This document shows positions 35,340 through 43,954 of a stretch of DNA of 64,000 nucleotides, piece after piece. Origin of the DNA: SHLQ01 sp964517125 (GTDB lineage: Bacteria; Actinomycetota; Acidimicrobiia; Acidimicrobiales; SHLQ01); NCBI GenBank assembly GCA_964517125.1, contig CAZFBD010000001.1, positions 186,001 through 250,000 on the forward strand, written 5' to 3'. Made by a program: the position numbers and the translations under genes. The notes under the pieces were generated by a model. That model did not search any database. It was not told the DNA's origin and was given only the letters and a program-made list of their open reading frames with translations. Within the stretch, counting starts at the first letter, position 1. Every line of letters starts with the position of its first letter.

Positions 35340-36596
35340 GTGGCACTTCTCGATTGGCACAGCGACCGCAGCGATCTGACCGGCGCAGCCCTGCTCGATC
35401 AGGCACCCGAGTCTGCGGGGATCGACCTTGTCGCCGTGCGGGCCTACCGCCTGGCTTCGGTACGTCGAGAGATGGCGGCGCGGAACATCGATGCGGTCAT
35501 CCTGTCTGATGCGATCAACATTCGGTACACAACCGGGACTCGGAACATGCAGATCTTCTCGAGTCGCAATGCGCCGTCGCGCTACCTGGTGGTGACCCAG
35601 GACCGAACGATCCTGTTCGAGTTCACCGGGTGCGCCCACCTCGCAGAAGGCTTCGAGACCATCGACGAGGTACGCGAGTCCAGCACGGCGAGCTACTGCG
35701 CTGCCGGACCCGACATCGCCGCACGCGAGAGCGCCTGGGCGGCCGACATGGCCGGACTGATCACCGACCTCGTGGGCGACCGGCCAACGGTTGGAGTCGA
35801 ACGAATGAACGCTGGCACAGCCATCGCGCTGCAGCAGAGCGGCCTTCGCGTTGTCGACGCGCAGGAGCCGGTGGAGATGGCTCGGGCCATCAAGTCCGAG
35901 GGCGAGATCGCGTGCATCCGTGCGTCGCTTCGAGCCACAGAGATCGGCGTCGCCAAGCTCCGGGACGCAATTCGCCCGGGTCTGACCGAAGCCGAACTGT
36001 GGTCGGTCCTCCACCAATCGGTGATCGAGCGGAACGGCGACTACTGCGAGACCCGCCTGCTCAATGCGGGCCCGCGCACGAACCCGTGGTTCCAGGAAAC
36101 GGCCCACCACGTGATCGAGCCGAATGTGCTCATTGCGCTGGACACCGATGTGGTGGGTTGCCACGGCTACTACTCGGACTTCTCCCGGACCTTTCACGCC
36201 GGACCCGACGCCCCAACCGAAGAACAGCGCACGCTCTACCGGGTGGCCCACGAGCAGGTGCATCACAACATGGGCATCCTTGAGCCGGGGATGACCTTTC
36301 GGGAGTACGCCGACCGGGCCTGGGACATACCGGAGCGTTACCACAAGCACCGCTACTACCTGTCGGCACATGGCAACGGCATGTCGGGCGAATATCCGTA
36401 CCTCTACCACCATGCCGACTTTCCCGACGCTGGCTACGACGGCTCGATCCTCCCTGGAATGACCCTGTGCGTGGAGAGCTTCATTGGAGCCTACGACGGT
36501 GGCGAAGGGGTGAAGCTCGAGCAACAGGTGCTCATCACCGAACACGGGACGGAGCTGCTCAGCGAGTTCCCCTTCGAGGACAGCCTCCTCCCCTGA
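35340..36596 (+). CDS. M24-family metallohydrolase with DddP-like metal site
   Basis: 418 residues, pita-bread fold. Metal ligands D268, D270, D280 (ALDTDVVGCHGYYSDF), H344 (SAHGNG), E379 (CVES) and E394 (KLEQQ). Their spacing equals that of the DMSP lyase DddP, with a constant offset of 27 from the DddP numbering I recall (D295, D297, D307, H371, E406, E421). Ordinary prolidases have an 11-residue gap between the first Asp and the Asp of the SDF-type motif; here it is 12. The residue matching the reported catalytic D377 of DddP is Gly350, so DMSP lyase activity is doubtful. The GTG start has TTGGAG upstream. Confidence 0.85.
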   Translation: MALLDWHSDRSDLTGAALLDQAPESAGIDLVAVRAYRLASVRREMAARNIDAVILSDAINIRYTTGTRNMQIFSSRNAPSRYLVVTQDRTILFEFTGCAHLAEGFETIDEVRESSTASYCAAGPDIAARESAWAADMAGLITDLVGDRPTVGVERMNAGTAIALQQSGLRVVDAQEPVEMARAIKSEGEIACIRASLRATEIGVAKLRDAIRPGLTEAELWSVLHQSVIERNGDYCETRLLNAGPRTNPWFQETAHHVIEPNVLIALDTDVVGCHGYYSDFSRTFHAGPDAPTEEQRTLYRVAHEQVHHNMGILEPGMTFREYADRAWDIPERYHKHRYYLSAHGNGMSGEYPYLYHHADFPDAGYDGSILPGMTLCVESFIGAYDGGEGVKLEQQVLITEHGTELLSEFPFEDSLLP

Positions 36597-36644
36597 CCGA
36601 AGCCGGCTCCTCTCACTGACACGGGCGATCGTAGAGTGGCGGCC

Positions 36645-37658
36645 ATGGCTGCTCCGTTCCCCCTCGAACACGTCCGGTCGATGCCGAAGGCCGAACTGCA
36701 TGTGCACCTCGAAGGGACCGTCGACGCCGAGACGCTCCTGACGCTTGCTGAGCGACACGGGGTGCGGCCGCCGGCGTCCGACATTGAGGGCGTCGACGCG
36801 TGGTACCGATTCGACGACTTTCCCATGTTCCTCGAGCGGTACTTCACCGTCGTTGGTCTGCTGCGCGAGCCTGGCGACTTCGCGTTTGTCGCCGAACGCT
36901 ACCTGGCGACGGCACATGCCCAGGGCGTCGTCCACACGGAGTTCCATGTGTCCGCCACGGGGCACATCGTGGAGAATCTGAAGCCGTGGGCACCCATCCA
37001 TGACGGCATTGTGGCGGGATGTCAGGCAGCGGCGGAGACGACCGGCATGTCGTGGGGTCTGATTCCCGACATCTCGCCGCACCTCGCGGCGACCGATTGC
37101 GCTCGCGCCATGGACGAGGTCCTTGATCATGACCGGAGACACCTCGTTGCCATTGGGATGGGTGGCCCGTCAGACACCTGGCGGATAGACGACTTTGGCG
37201 CCATCTTCGCGTCAGCCCGCGAACGCGGTATTCCGGGCGTTGCCCACGCCGGCGAGCACGGCGGTGCTGACGAGGTCCAGTGGGCGGTCGAGGAGTTTCG
37301 GGCTCGTCGTATTCAGCACGGAATCGGAGCGATGCAGGACCCGTCCACGGTCGCGATGCTACGTGAGCGGAAGATTCCCTGCGACGTGTGCCCGGGATCC
37401 AACCTCGCCCTGAAAGCCGTGCCGGACGCAGCCGCGCACCCACTGCCGGACATGCTGTCCGAGGGGCTGATCGTCACCCTGGGGACCGATGACCCCCCGA
37501 TGTTTCAGACGACGCTGCTCGACGAGTACGAGCGGGCCTGGCACTGGGCTGAGCTCGACATCGAGCAGGTTCGGGACCTGTGCCGCAACTCCATTTCCCA
37601 CAGCTTCGCCGCACCGGATCAGAAGGCGGCGTGGCTCAAGGACCTGGCAACCATATGA
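36645..37658 (+). CDS. Adenosine deaminase-family hydrolase
   Basis: 337 residues. Zinc ligands H19-x-H21 (KAELHVHLEG), catalytic HAGEHGG, RIQHGIGA and the final TDDPPMF are all in place, as is the family motif CPGSNLALKAV. Adenosine, adenine and aminodeoxyfutalosine deaminases share these motifs, so the exact base is uncertain. TAGAGT sits 7 nt before the ATG. The gene ends in a 4-bp overlap with the molybdopterin oxidoreductase gene and starts 48 bp after the M24 gene. Confidence 0.88.
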   Translation: MAAPFPLEHVRSMPKAELHVHLEGTVDAETLLTLAERHGVRPPASDIEGVDAWYRFDDFPMFLERYFTVVGLLREPGDFAFVAERYLATAHAQGVVHTEFHVSATGHIVENLKPWAPIHDGIVAGCQAAAETTGMSWGLIPDISPHLAATDCARAMDEVLDHDRRHLVAIGMGGPSDTWRIDDFGAIFASARERGIPGVAHAGEHGGADEVQWAVEEFRARRIQHGIGAMQDPSTVAMLRERKIPCDVCPGSNLALKAVPDAAAHPLPDMLSEGLIVTLGTDDPPMFQTTLLDEYERAWHWAELDIEQVRDLCRNSISHSFAAPDQKAAWLKDLATI

Positions 37659-39742
37659 CGTCGAGCCGCACACGCGAACTCCGGGTGCTTCCCGGGTCGT
37701 GCCCGCTCGACTGTCCGGACGCGTGCTCGTGGCAGGTGACCGTGGATGCGTCGGGCACGGCGGTGAAGCTGCGGGGAAATCCGGACCATCCGTTCACCCA
37801 AGGCGGGCTTTGCAAGAAGGTCAATCCGTGGCTGGTCAACAGCCAGGACGCCAGACGGTTGACCGAACCGATGCGCCGAATCGGGCCGAAGGGCAGTGGG
37901 CGCTTCGAGCCGATCTCGTGGGACGATGCGATCGGCGAGATGGCGGAGCGACTGGGCACGATTCGCGACACCGTCGGTGCCGCCGCCATTTGGCCATATT
38001 ACGGCACGGGCAACCTCGGCTGGGTCCAGGGCAGCAACGGACCCGCACGCGTGTGGACGCGAATGGGTGCTTCCGCGCACAACATGAGCATCTGCTCCGT
38101 GGCGGGCAACGCCGGAATGGAGTACACGGTTGGTGTCGGTGACTGGATGGATGCCGAGGATTTCGCCCATGCGGGTCTCGTCCTCGTCTGGGGCTCGAAC
38201 ACCGTGGTCTCCAACCGGCATCTCTGGCCGTTCATCGAGACCGCCCGCACGCGTGGAGCGCCGGTGGTCGTCGTGGATCCGATTCGGACGCGCACTGCAG
38301 ACCGCGCCGATCTGCACCTGCAGCTTCGCCCGGGTACCGATGCTGCACTGGCCCTTGGTATCTGTGCTGCTCTGAGCCGCACTGGCGCCGCAGACCCTGC
38401 CTTTCTTCAGAATCGAACGATCGGGTGGGACGAGTTCAACCCGTCTCTCAAGGACTGGACGCTCGAGCGGACCGCTGCAGTCACCGGAGTTCCGGAAGAG
38501 ACCATTGCCAAGCTGGTAGATCTCATCGCCACCTCGGCCCCACTCGCCGTTCGCGTCGGACACGGAATGCAACGTCACGCTGGCGGCGGTCAGGCCATGC
38601 GCGCCGTGTCCTGCATTCCGGCGGTGGTGGGTGCCTACGACCAGCGGGGCGGGGGGTCGCTGTATTCGGGAATCGGAAAGGCCAAGGGGTACAACCTGGT
38701 GAAGAGCCGCTTGCCCGAATTCAGTCAGCGTCCGCGAACGCTCGTGATGACCAACCTTGGACGGAACCTGACCGAACTCAACGATCCTCCGGTCGATGCG
38801 TTGGTGATCTGGGGCGCCAACCCGGTGGTGTCCAACCCGCAGACCAACCTGGTGCGGCAGGGGTTGGCACGCACGGACCTGTTCACGGTGGTCATCGACA
38901 TCTTTCACACGGAAACCGTCGACTGGGCCGACCTTGTGCTCCCGTCCACGATGCAGCACGAACATCAGGAGCTGAGCGACTCGTACAACCACCGGTACGT
39001 GCATTGGAACCCGCCTGCGGCCACTCCTGCGGGTTCCTGCCTTTCTCACACCGAGATCTTTCGGCGTCTCGGCCGTGCAATGGGCTACGACGACCCGGAA
39101 ACGCAGGCGTCGGATGTTCAGCTGATCGAGGACCAGCTCGACACCGACGTCATGCGAGAGGCCGGAGTCACGGTCGCGAATCTGGAGCGCTTCGGGTTCG
39201 TGCCGCTGCCAGATCGAGGGAAGCCATCAGCGCGTGCGTTTGCCACGGACTCTGGGCGGTTCATGTTCTCGTCGCTGGCGGCGGAGGTAGCCGGTCATGG
39301 TCGCCTCCCCCACCACGTACCGGCCTTGGAGGCGACTCCACGCTCGCCATGGCTGGCCCTCATCGCTGCGGCCGGCGAGTTCCACGTGAACAGCACCTTC
39401 GCTGGCACCGGACACACGCTCGCTCGTACGAGCGCCCCACAGGTGGTGCTGCATCCGCTCGATGCCGCGGAACGCAGACTCTCCGCCGGTGCACTGGTGC
39501 GTGTTTCGAACGAACGTGGTGCCTTCGAAGCCGCACTCGCCATCTCGGATCGAACGCAGCCGGGAGTCGTCAACAGCACGAAAGGCTGGTGGGGCAACGA
39601 CATGAACAGCACGGTCGATGAGCGTGACGCCGACATGGGCGGCGGAGCCGTCTTCCACGACAATGCGGTGCTCGTGGAACCGGTGAAGGTCACCACGGGC
39701 ACACCCGAGACGTCCCAAGAGACGAGAGAGGAACAGCAATGA
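37655..39742 (+). CDS. Molybdopterin-dependent oxidoreductase (DMSO reductase family)
   Basis: 695 residues. The N-terminal [4Fe-4S] cysteines are CPLDCPDAC with the fourth in GGLCKK, followed by the bis-MGD fold: WGSNTVVSNRH, GHGMQRHAGGGQ, IWGANPVVSNPQ and the C-terminal MopB_CT barrel. No Tat signal is visible, so it is probably cytoplasmic, like formate-dehydrogenase-type or thiosulfate-reductase-like members. It starts within the stop of the deaminase (ATGA) and so belongs to the VOC-M24-deaminase operon. The electron acceptor is not encoded here. Confidence 0.9.
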   Translation: MTSSRTRELRVLPGSCPLDCPDACSWQVTVDASGTAVKLRGNPDHPFTQGGLCKKVNPWLVNSQDARRLTEPMRRIGPKGSGRFEPISWDDAIGEMAERLGTIRDTVGAAAIWPYYGTGNLGWVQGSNGPARVWTRMGASAHNMSICSVAGNAGMEYTVGVGDWMDAEDFAHAGLVLVWGSNTVVSNRHLWPFIETARTRGAPVVVVDPIRTRTADRADLHLQLRPGTDAALALGICAALSRTGAADPAFLQNRTIGWDEFNPSLKDWTLERTAAVTGVPEETIAKLVDLIATSAPLAVRVGHGMQRHAGGGQAMRAVSCIPAVVGAYDQRGGGSLYSGIGKAKGYNLVKSRLPEFSQRPRTLVMTNLGRNLTELNDPPVDALVIWGANPVVSNPQTNLVRQGLARTDLFTVVIDIFHTETVDWADLVLPSTMQHEHQELSDSYNHRYVHWNPPAATPAGSCLSHTEIFRRLGRAMGYDDPETQASDVQLIEDQLDTDVMREAGVTVANLERFGFVPLPDRGKPSARAFATDSGRFMFSSLAAEVAGHGRLPHHVPALEATPRSPWLALIAAAGEFHVNSTFAGTGHTLARTSAPQVVLHPLDAAERRLSAGALVRVSNERGAFEAALAISDRTQPGVVNSTKGWWGNDMNSTVDERDADMGGGAVFHDNAVLVEPVKVTTGTPETSQETREEQQ

Positions 39743-39779
39743 CCACGAGTCGTCCCACAACCAGCCCGACCCAACCGAC

Positions 39780-40016
39780 ATGACCACACTCCAACCGCAC
39801 CAGACGCGAAAGAAGTTCGCCGTTGCCGACCGCCACGCCGCTCTGGGCGAAGCGGGCCGGATCGTCCCGGTCACCAACCGCCTCCGAATCCATGAACTGG
39901 CCGACGATGTCGCCGTCGACGTACGGCAACGCGAACGGAGGGGAACCCATGAGCGAATTGACGTGGGCAAGGCGACGGAGCCGACACCAACCGCCGCCCG
40001 CCGTCCGACCAGCTGA
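39780..40016 (+). CDS. Possible small basic protein (78 residues), uncertain
   Basis: The frame MTTLQPHQTRKKFAVADRHA... is Arg- and His-rich with no recognised domain. Upstream, the MopB stop overlaps an ATG at 39739 that has a good ribosome site (GAGGAA, 6-7 nt away). That ATG opens a 14-codon frame whose stop again overlaps the ATG at 39780 (ATGA). Such a chain suggests translational coupling. However, the reverse strand of this stretch reads about equally well (a frame beginning MGSPPFALPYVDGD, running from about 39950 to 39690). Either strand, or neither, may be coding. Confidence 0.28.
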   Translation: MTTLQPHQTRKKFAVADRHAALGEAGRIVPVTNRLRIHELADDVAVDVRQRERRGTHERIDVGKATEPTPTAARRPTS

Positions 40017-40023
40017 CGCGGTT

Positions 40024-41049
40024 TCAGGCGGCGATGATGCCGCCGCGGTCACCAACCACGACAGATCCGAAGCGTTGCGTGAACACCGACGGCAGTTGCC
40101 GGTCGCCTTGCACAGACAGCCACAACCGAAGCAGGTGGCGTGGAGCCCGCGGCTTGTCGACGAAGGCGGTCCGGTCGTGCAGCAGCGAGTGGTTGTGCAC
40201 GAACTGCATGTCGCCGCGTTCCAGCGACATCGAGATGTGCATGGCGGGATCGTTGGCGATGTCGTCGAAGAGGTCGAGGGCCTGTCGTTGGAGCTCACGT
40301 AGCTTCGGAGCACCCCCGAATCGTTGTGCCGACTCGATGTACTGCCGTTGATACATGACCGTCAGACGATCGTCGTACCAGGAGAACACGGGGATGGTGA
40401 ACCAGGGGTCAGCGCCAGCGGGAACCTCTCCCCGCCGATCTGTCGCCAACGGAGCAAACAAGGCACTGCACAGCTCGGGCGAGGACGCATTCATGGCGTT
40501 GTGGATCGCGACGGCGCTCACCAGGAGCGAGTCGCCACCAGACGCACCAGGCTCAAGGCACAACAGGCCCACCACATCGGCCGAGTCGGTGTGGAAGGTC
40601 TGGCGTTCGGCGGTTTGGTAGATCCTGACGTTCGGATCGTTTGCGTTGGCGCCAACGTTGCGAACGTGGCCCAGGAGGTCTCCGGCGCGATTCTGGGACC
40701 GTGCCGATCCAAGCTGGCTGCCGAGCACGACGAAGGCCGCCTCGGCTTGTGCCTGGGTCAGTGCGTCCACCGGAAATCCCCGGATGACCGTAAACCCGCG
40801 GCCGGAGATGAGTTCGTGCCGCAGCTGGTCCAGGCGGGGCGCCAACAACGGCAGCGAGACGTCGCCGGCCGGCAGCCTCCGTTGGACCGAGTCGGTGCCT
40901 TCCAATCGGGCAGCAACATCGAGAAGCTCGTCAACCTCCGCTGCGGTGAGCTGCCATGTCCAGTCGTCTTCCACGGCGAGGTCTTCTGCGGTCCAGCCGG
41001 ACGGATCATCGATCGGGCCGGAGGGCATCGGCACATCGTGGATGTTCAC
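40024..41049 (-). CDS. TauD/TfdA-family Fe(II)/2-oxoglutarate dioxygenase
   Basis: 341 residues. The iron ligands H153-x-D155 (TFHTDSADVVGLLCL) and a distal His in SLLHDRTAF, with the arginine-rich RHLLRLWLS strand, identify the TauD/gamma-butyrobetaine hydroxylase-like fold. An N-terminal 70-residue extension precedes the core, similar to the family of uncharacterised TauD proteins in soil bacteria. The GTG at 41049 overlaps the stop of the isopenicillin-N-synthase-like gene, so the two oxygenases are coupled. Substrate unknown. Confidence 0.88.
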   Translation of the reverse strand: MNIHDVPMPSGPIDDPSGWTAEDLAVEDDWTWQLTAAEVDELLDVAARLEGTDSVQRRLPAGDVSLPLLAPRLDQLRHELISGRGFTVIRGFPVDALTQAQAEAAFVVLGSQLGSARSQNRAGDLLGHVRNVGANANDPNVRIYQTAERQTFHTDSADVVGLLCLEPGASGGDSLLVSAVAIHNAMNASSPELCSALFAPLATDRRGEVPAGADPWFTIPVFSWYDDRLTVMYQRQYIESAQRFGGAPKLRELQRQALDLFDDIANDPAMHISMSLERGDMQFVHNHSLLHDRTAFVDKPRAPRHLLRLWLSVQGDRQLPSVFTQRFGSVVVGDRGGIIAA

Positions 41050-42047
41050 AGTGACGACGTCCGAAAGTCGGAGATCTGCACCTCGGCGCCGTAGTCGGCG
41101 TAGTCACCGTCGGCCCGCGCCTGCCGGAATGCGCCCCAATTGATCGTGTCGTAGTGGGGCTGGCCGCTCGGACCGACTGCACCGGGCAGCGGCGCGTAGT
41201 CGGTGGTGTAGCTGGGGTTGAAGAAGTACGGCAAGGAGTAACGGGTTCGGTCGGTCCGCGGGAGCACCCGGTGCAGGGCGGCCCGATAGCGATCGTTGGA
41301 CCAGACCTGCATCATGTCGCCGGTGTTCACCACCAGGGCTCCCGGAATGGGAGCCACATCGATCCAGCTGTTCTCATGGGCGACCTGCAGCCCTCCGACA
41401 TCGTCCTGCAGGAGGACGGTCAGCGCCCCTGCATCGCTGTGGTGATGCAAGGCCATGTCGCCGAGGGGTGTGATTCCACCGGCTTCGTCGGGATCAAGGA
41501 GGTCATCGAGCGGATAGTGGTTCATTCGCAGAAAGCTCGTGTGAACGGGGTCGAACGCGTGGTGCAGCCGCGTCGGCGCCTCGTCCAGCCCCATGCAGAA
41601 CGCCGACAGCAGATGCAGGGACACGGTGTTGCACGCCTGCAGCCAGCTCTCGATCGTGGATCGAAAGCCATCGATGGCCGGCCACTGATTGAAACCATCG
41701 ATCTCATGATGGTTGGCCGGGTCGTCGTCGGGAAGCTCCGGAAAAGGAAGCTGGGCGAGGTCCAGGACTTCCTTGAGGTCGCGTGCGTTCTTGGTGAGCT
41801 CACGGTCGTAGTACCCGCGCGAGTTCTCCTTCGTTCGGTTCAGGAGCCGTTTGGTGTGTGCATCCTGGGCGAAGAATCGTTCGGTGTACTCCCATATGGA
41901 GCGGGTGAGGCCATCGGCGATTCCATGGTTGACGACCTGGAAGAACCCGAACCGCTCCCCCGCATCAGCCACCTGACGCACGACGTCGGGCGACGGTTTG
42001 CCCCGCACGCCACCAAGATCGATCGTGGGGACCAACGGAGCTGCCAT
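41046..42047 (-). CDS. Isopenicillin N synthase-family 2-oxoglutarate oxygenase
   Basis: 333 residues, DIOX_N plus 2OG-FeII domain. Iron triad H203-x-D205 (HHHSDAGALTVLLQ) and H259 (AALHRV), with the co-substrate R269-x-S271 (TRYSLPYFF). This is the plant-gibberellin-oxidase-like branch that is common in actinobacteria. TAGAGT lies 6 nt before the ATG at 42047, a leaderless layout. It is coupled by a 4-bp overlap to the TauD-type gene, so two successive or alternative hydroxylations of one compound are plausible. Divergent from the polymerase gene, 54 bp apart. Confidence 0.9.
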   Translation of the reverse strand: MAAPLVPTIDLGGVRGKPSPDVVRQVADAGERFGFFQVVNHGIADGLTRSIWEYTERFFAQDAHTKRLLNRTKENSRGYYDRELTKNARDLKEVLDLAQLPFPELPDDDPANHHEIDGFNQWPAIDGFRSTIESWLQACNTVSLHLLSAFCMGLDEAPTRLHHAFDPVHTSFLRMNHYPLDDLLDPDEAGGITPLGDMALHHHSDAGALTVLLQDDVGGLQVAHENSWIDVAPIPGALVVNTGDMMQVWSNDRYRAALHRVLPRTDRTRYSLPYFFNPSYTTDYAPLPGAVGPSGQPHYDTINWGAFRQARADGDYADYGAEVQISDFRTSSL

Positions 42048-42101
42048 GGTGGAACTCTACCGAGCGTCGCCTGGTGAGGATTCTCGTGAGAGGATCAATG
42101 C

Positions 42102-43823
42102 ATGCAGACGACCCACGCCGATCTGCAGTTGTCCGCAGGTGAGATGGTCGCTGTTGCCATCGATCCTTCCGTCGGCCTCGGAGTGGCGACCGCTTCGGGT
42201 GCGTTGCTCACGGTTGTCGACGAGCCATTGCGGGCTCTCGTGGAGTTGGACGAGCGCTTCGGCCCGCGTTGGGTCTGGTGGGATCGGGGCACGCCCGACG
42301 TTCTCGTGCGTTCCGGGGTGGCCCTGGACCGCTGCTGGGATGTGCTCACGGTGCATCGACTGCTCCATGGCGGCTGGCGTACGAGTATTGGCGAGGTGTG
42401 GGCGTGGTTTGCTGACCTCCCGATCGACTCACTCCCGAGCATGGGCCAGCTCGGTCTGCTCGACGCAGCGACCGACGAGGGCGACGACCCGGAGCAGCCG
42501 CTGCGACCAGACGGCCACCTTCGACCTGAGTGGGATTCGGGCGCGTGGAATGCCTCGCCTGGCCGGATCGCATCGTGGGCCGAGCTGGCGCTTCGATGCG
42601 CGGAGCGCCAGGAACAGGAGCTGGCCTCGCGAGCTCACCCCAGCCAGGCCGTGTCCACCGCCCGGTCCGAGTCAGCCGCCGAGATGTTGTGCGCCGAACT
42701 CGCCCACAACGGCCTCCCAATCGATGAGGCCGAGGCGAATCGCATCATCTTCGACGCTGCCGGCCCCCGACCGGCGAATCGCATCGAAGAGGACGCCGAA
42801 CGTGAACGCCGGGACCGGGCCGTGCTCGGGCTGCTTCAGCCGCCGCAGCACGTCAATCTGCGCAATCCGGCCGAGGTGAAGTCGATGCTCCGACGAACCG
42901 GCCTCGACCTTCCCGACACCCGTGCCTGGCGCTTGGAGCAGTTGCAGGGCACCGATCCGCTCATCGATGCACTTCTCGTCTGGCGAAAGGCCGAGCGCAT
43001 CGCCACGACCTACGGGTACGCATGGCTCGATGAGCACGTGACGAACGGCCGTCTCCGCGGTGATTGGTCGAGCTCCGACGGTGCAGCCGGGCGAATGACG
43101 GCGTCGGCCGGGTTGCACAACCTCCCGTCCGTCATGCGGCCCGTGGTCGCCGCAGACGATGGCTACCGGTTTGTTCGAGCCGACCTCGGGCAGATCGAAC
43201 CCCGTGTGCTGGCAGCCGTGTCCGGTGACTCTGCCCTCATCGCTGCGACGCAGGACCCAGATCTCTACCAGCCGGTGGCAGAGCGACTGGGTGTGTCGCG
43301 CGACATCGCCAAGGTGGCCGTCCTCGGAGCGATGTACGGAGCCACGACCGGCGAGTCTGCCGGAGCACTGCAGGGCCTGAAGCGCAACTACCCCGTCGCC
43401 ATGGGGATGCTCGAAGCTGCCGCAGCCGACGGCCAGGCCCGTACCGACATCTTCACCATCGGGGGTCGACGGGTTCGCATGGGAACGCGTCAGGCCGAGG
43501 ATGGCGACATCGACAAGGCCCGTTCCGCTGCTGCTGGTCGTGGCCGATACGCCAGAAACGCGTTGATTCAGGGTGCGGCCGCCGAGTTCTTCAAGGTGTG
43601 GGCGGTGCTGGTACGTCGGCGGGCGCGGACGTTCTCGTCCGACGTCGTGCTGTGCCTCCACGACGAGCTCCTCGTCCACGCTCCTGCCGAGCACGCCGAG
43701 GCGGTGGCCGAGCTGGTGACCTCAACCGTCGCCGAGGCAGCGCACTACTGGTCGCCGGAACCGACGGTCCGGTTCAGCGCCGATGTCAGCATCATCTCCC
43801 GATGGTCCGAAGCCAAAGGCTGA
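42102..43823 (+). CDS. Compact family A DNA polymerase (bifunctional 3'-5' exonuclease/polymerase type)
   Basis: 573 residues, far shorter than PolI. Polymerase motifs are visible: motif A VRADLGQIEPRVLA (canonical DYSQIELR), motif B RDIAKVAVLGAMYGATTGES, motif C LCLHDELLVH. The N-terminal 150 residues have the general look of a 3'-5' exonuclease fold but I see no clear DEDD residues, so proofreading is doubtful. Actinobacteria carry such an accessory polymerase besides PolI. GAGAGG lies 8 nt before the ATG. Probably a repair or translesion enzyme (inference). No repair genes adjoin it. Confidence 0.88.
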   Translation: MQTTHADLQLSAGEMVAVAIDPSVGLGVATASGALLTVVDEPLRALVELDERFGPRWVWWDRGTPDVLVRSGVALDRCWDVLTVHRLLHGGWRTSIGEVWAWFADLPIDSLPSMGQLGLLDAATDEGDDPEQPLRPDGHLRPEWDSGAWNASPGRIASWAELALRCAERQEQELASRAHPSQAVSTARSESAAEMLCAELAHNGLPIDEAEANRIIFDAAGPRPANRIEEDAERERRDRAVLGLLQPPQHVNLRNPAEVKSMLRRTGLDLPDTRAWRLEQLQGTDPLIDALLVWRKAERIATTYGYAWLDEHVTNGRLRGDWSSSDGAAGRMTASAGLHNLPSVMRPVVAADDGYRFVRADLGQIEPRVLAAVSGDSALIAATQDPDLYQPVAERLGVSRDIAKVAVLGAMYGATTGESAGALQGLKRNYPVAMGMLEAAAADGQARTDIFTIGGRRVRMGTRQAEDGDIDKARSAAAGRGRYARNALIQGAAAEFFKVWAVLVRRRARTFSSDVVLCLHDELLVHAPAEHAEAVAELVTSTVAEAAHYWSPEPTVRFSADVSIISRWSEAKG

Positions 43824-43832
43824 CCAGAAGCC

Positions 43833-43946
43833 GGGTTCTGTGGTCCGTGGTGTCCTCCATGCGGTCACCAGCGTCCACAGATTCCACGGGGCTGGGTTCT
43901 GTGGTCCGTGGTCTCCTCCATGCGGACATCAGCGTCCACAGAATCC
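43833..43946. repeat. Twin 53-bp hairpin-forming direct repeats
   Basis: Copies at 43833-43885 and 43894-43946 differ at 4 of 53 positions and are spaced 61 bp start to start. Each can fold because GGGTTCTGTGG at the left is nearly complementary to CCACAGAATCC at the right. They fill the gap between the convergent polymerase and TauD genes, where they may act as terminators or be a mobile palindromic element. Confidence 0.75.
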
Positions 43947-43954
43947 GGGGGGGG

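Noticed and set aside
35340..36596. Confident DddP call
   Set aside because: Metal ligands fit but the recalled catalytic Asp is replaced by Gly; kept as DddP-like M24 hydrolase.
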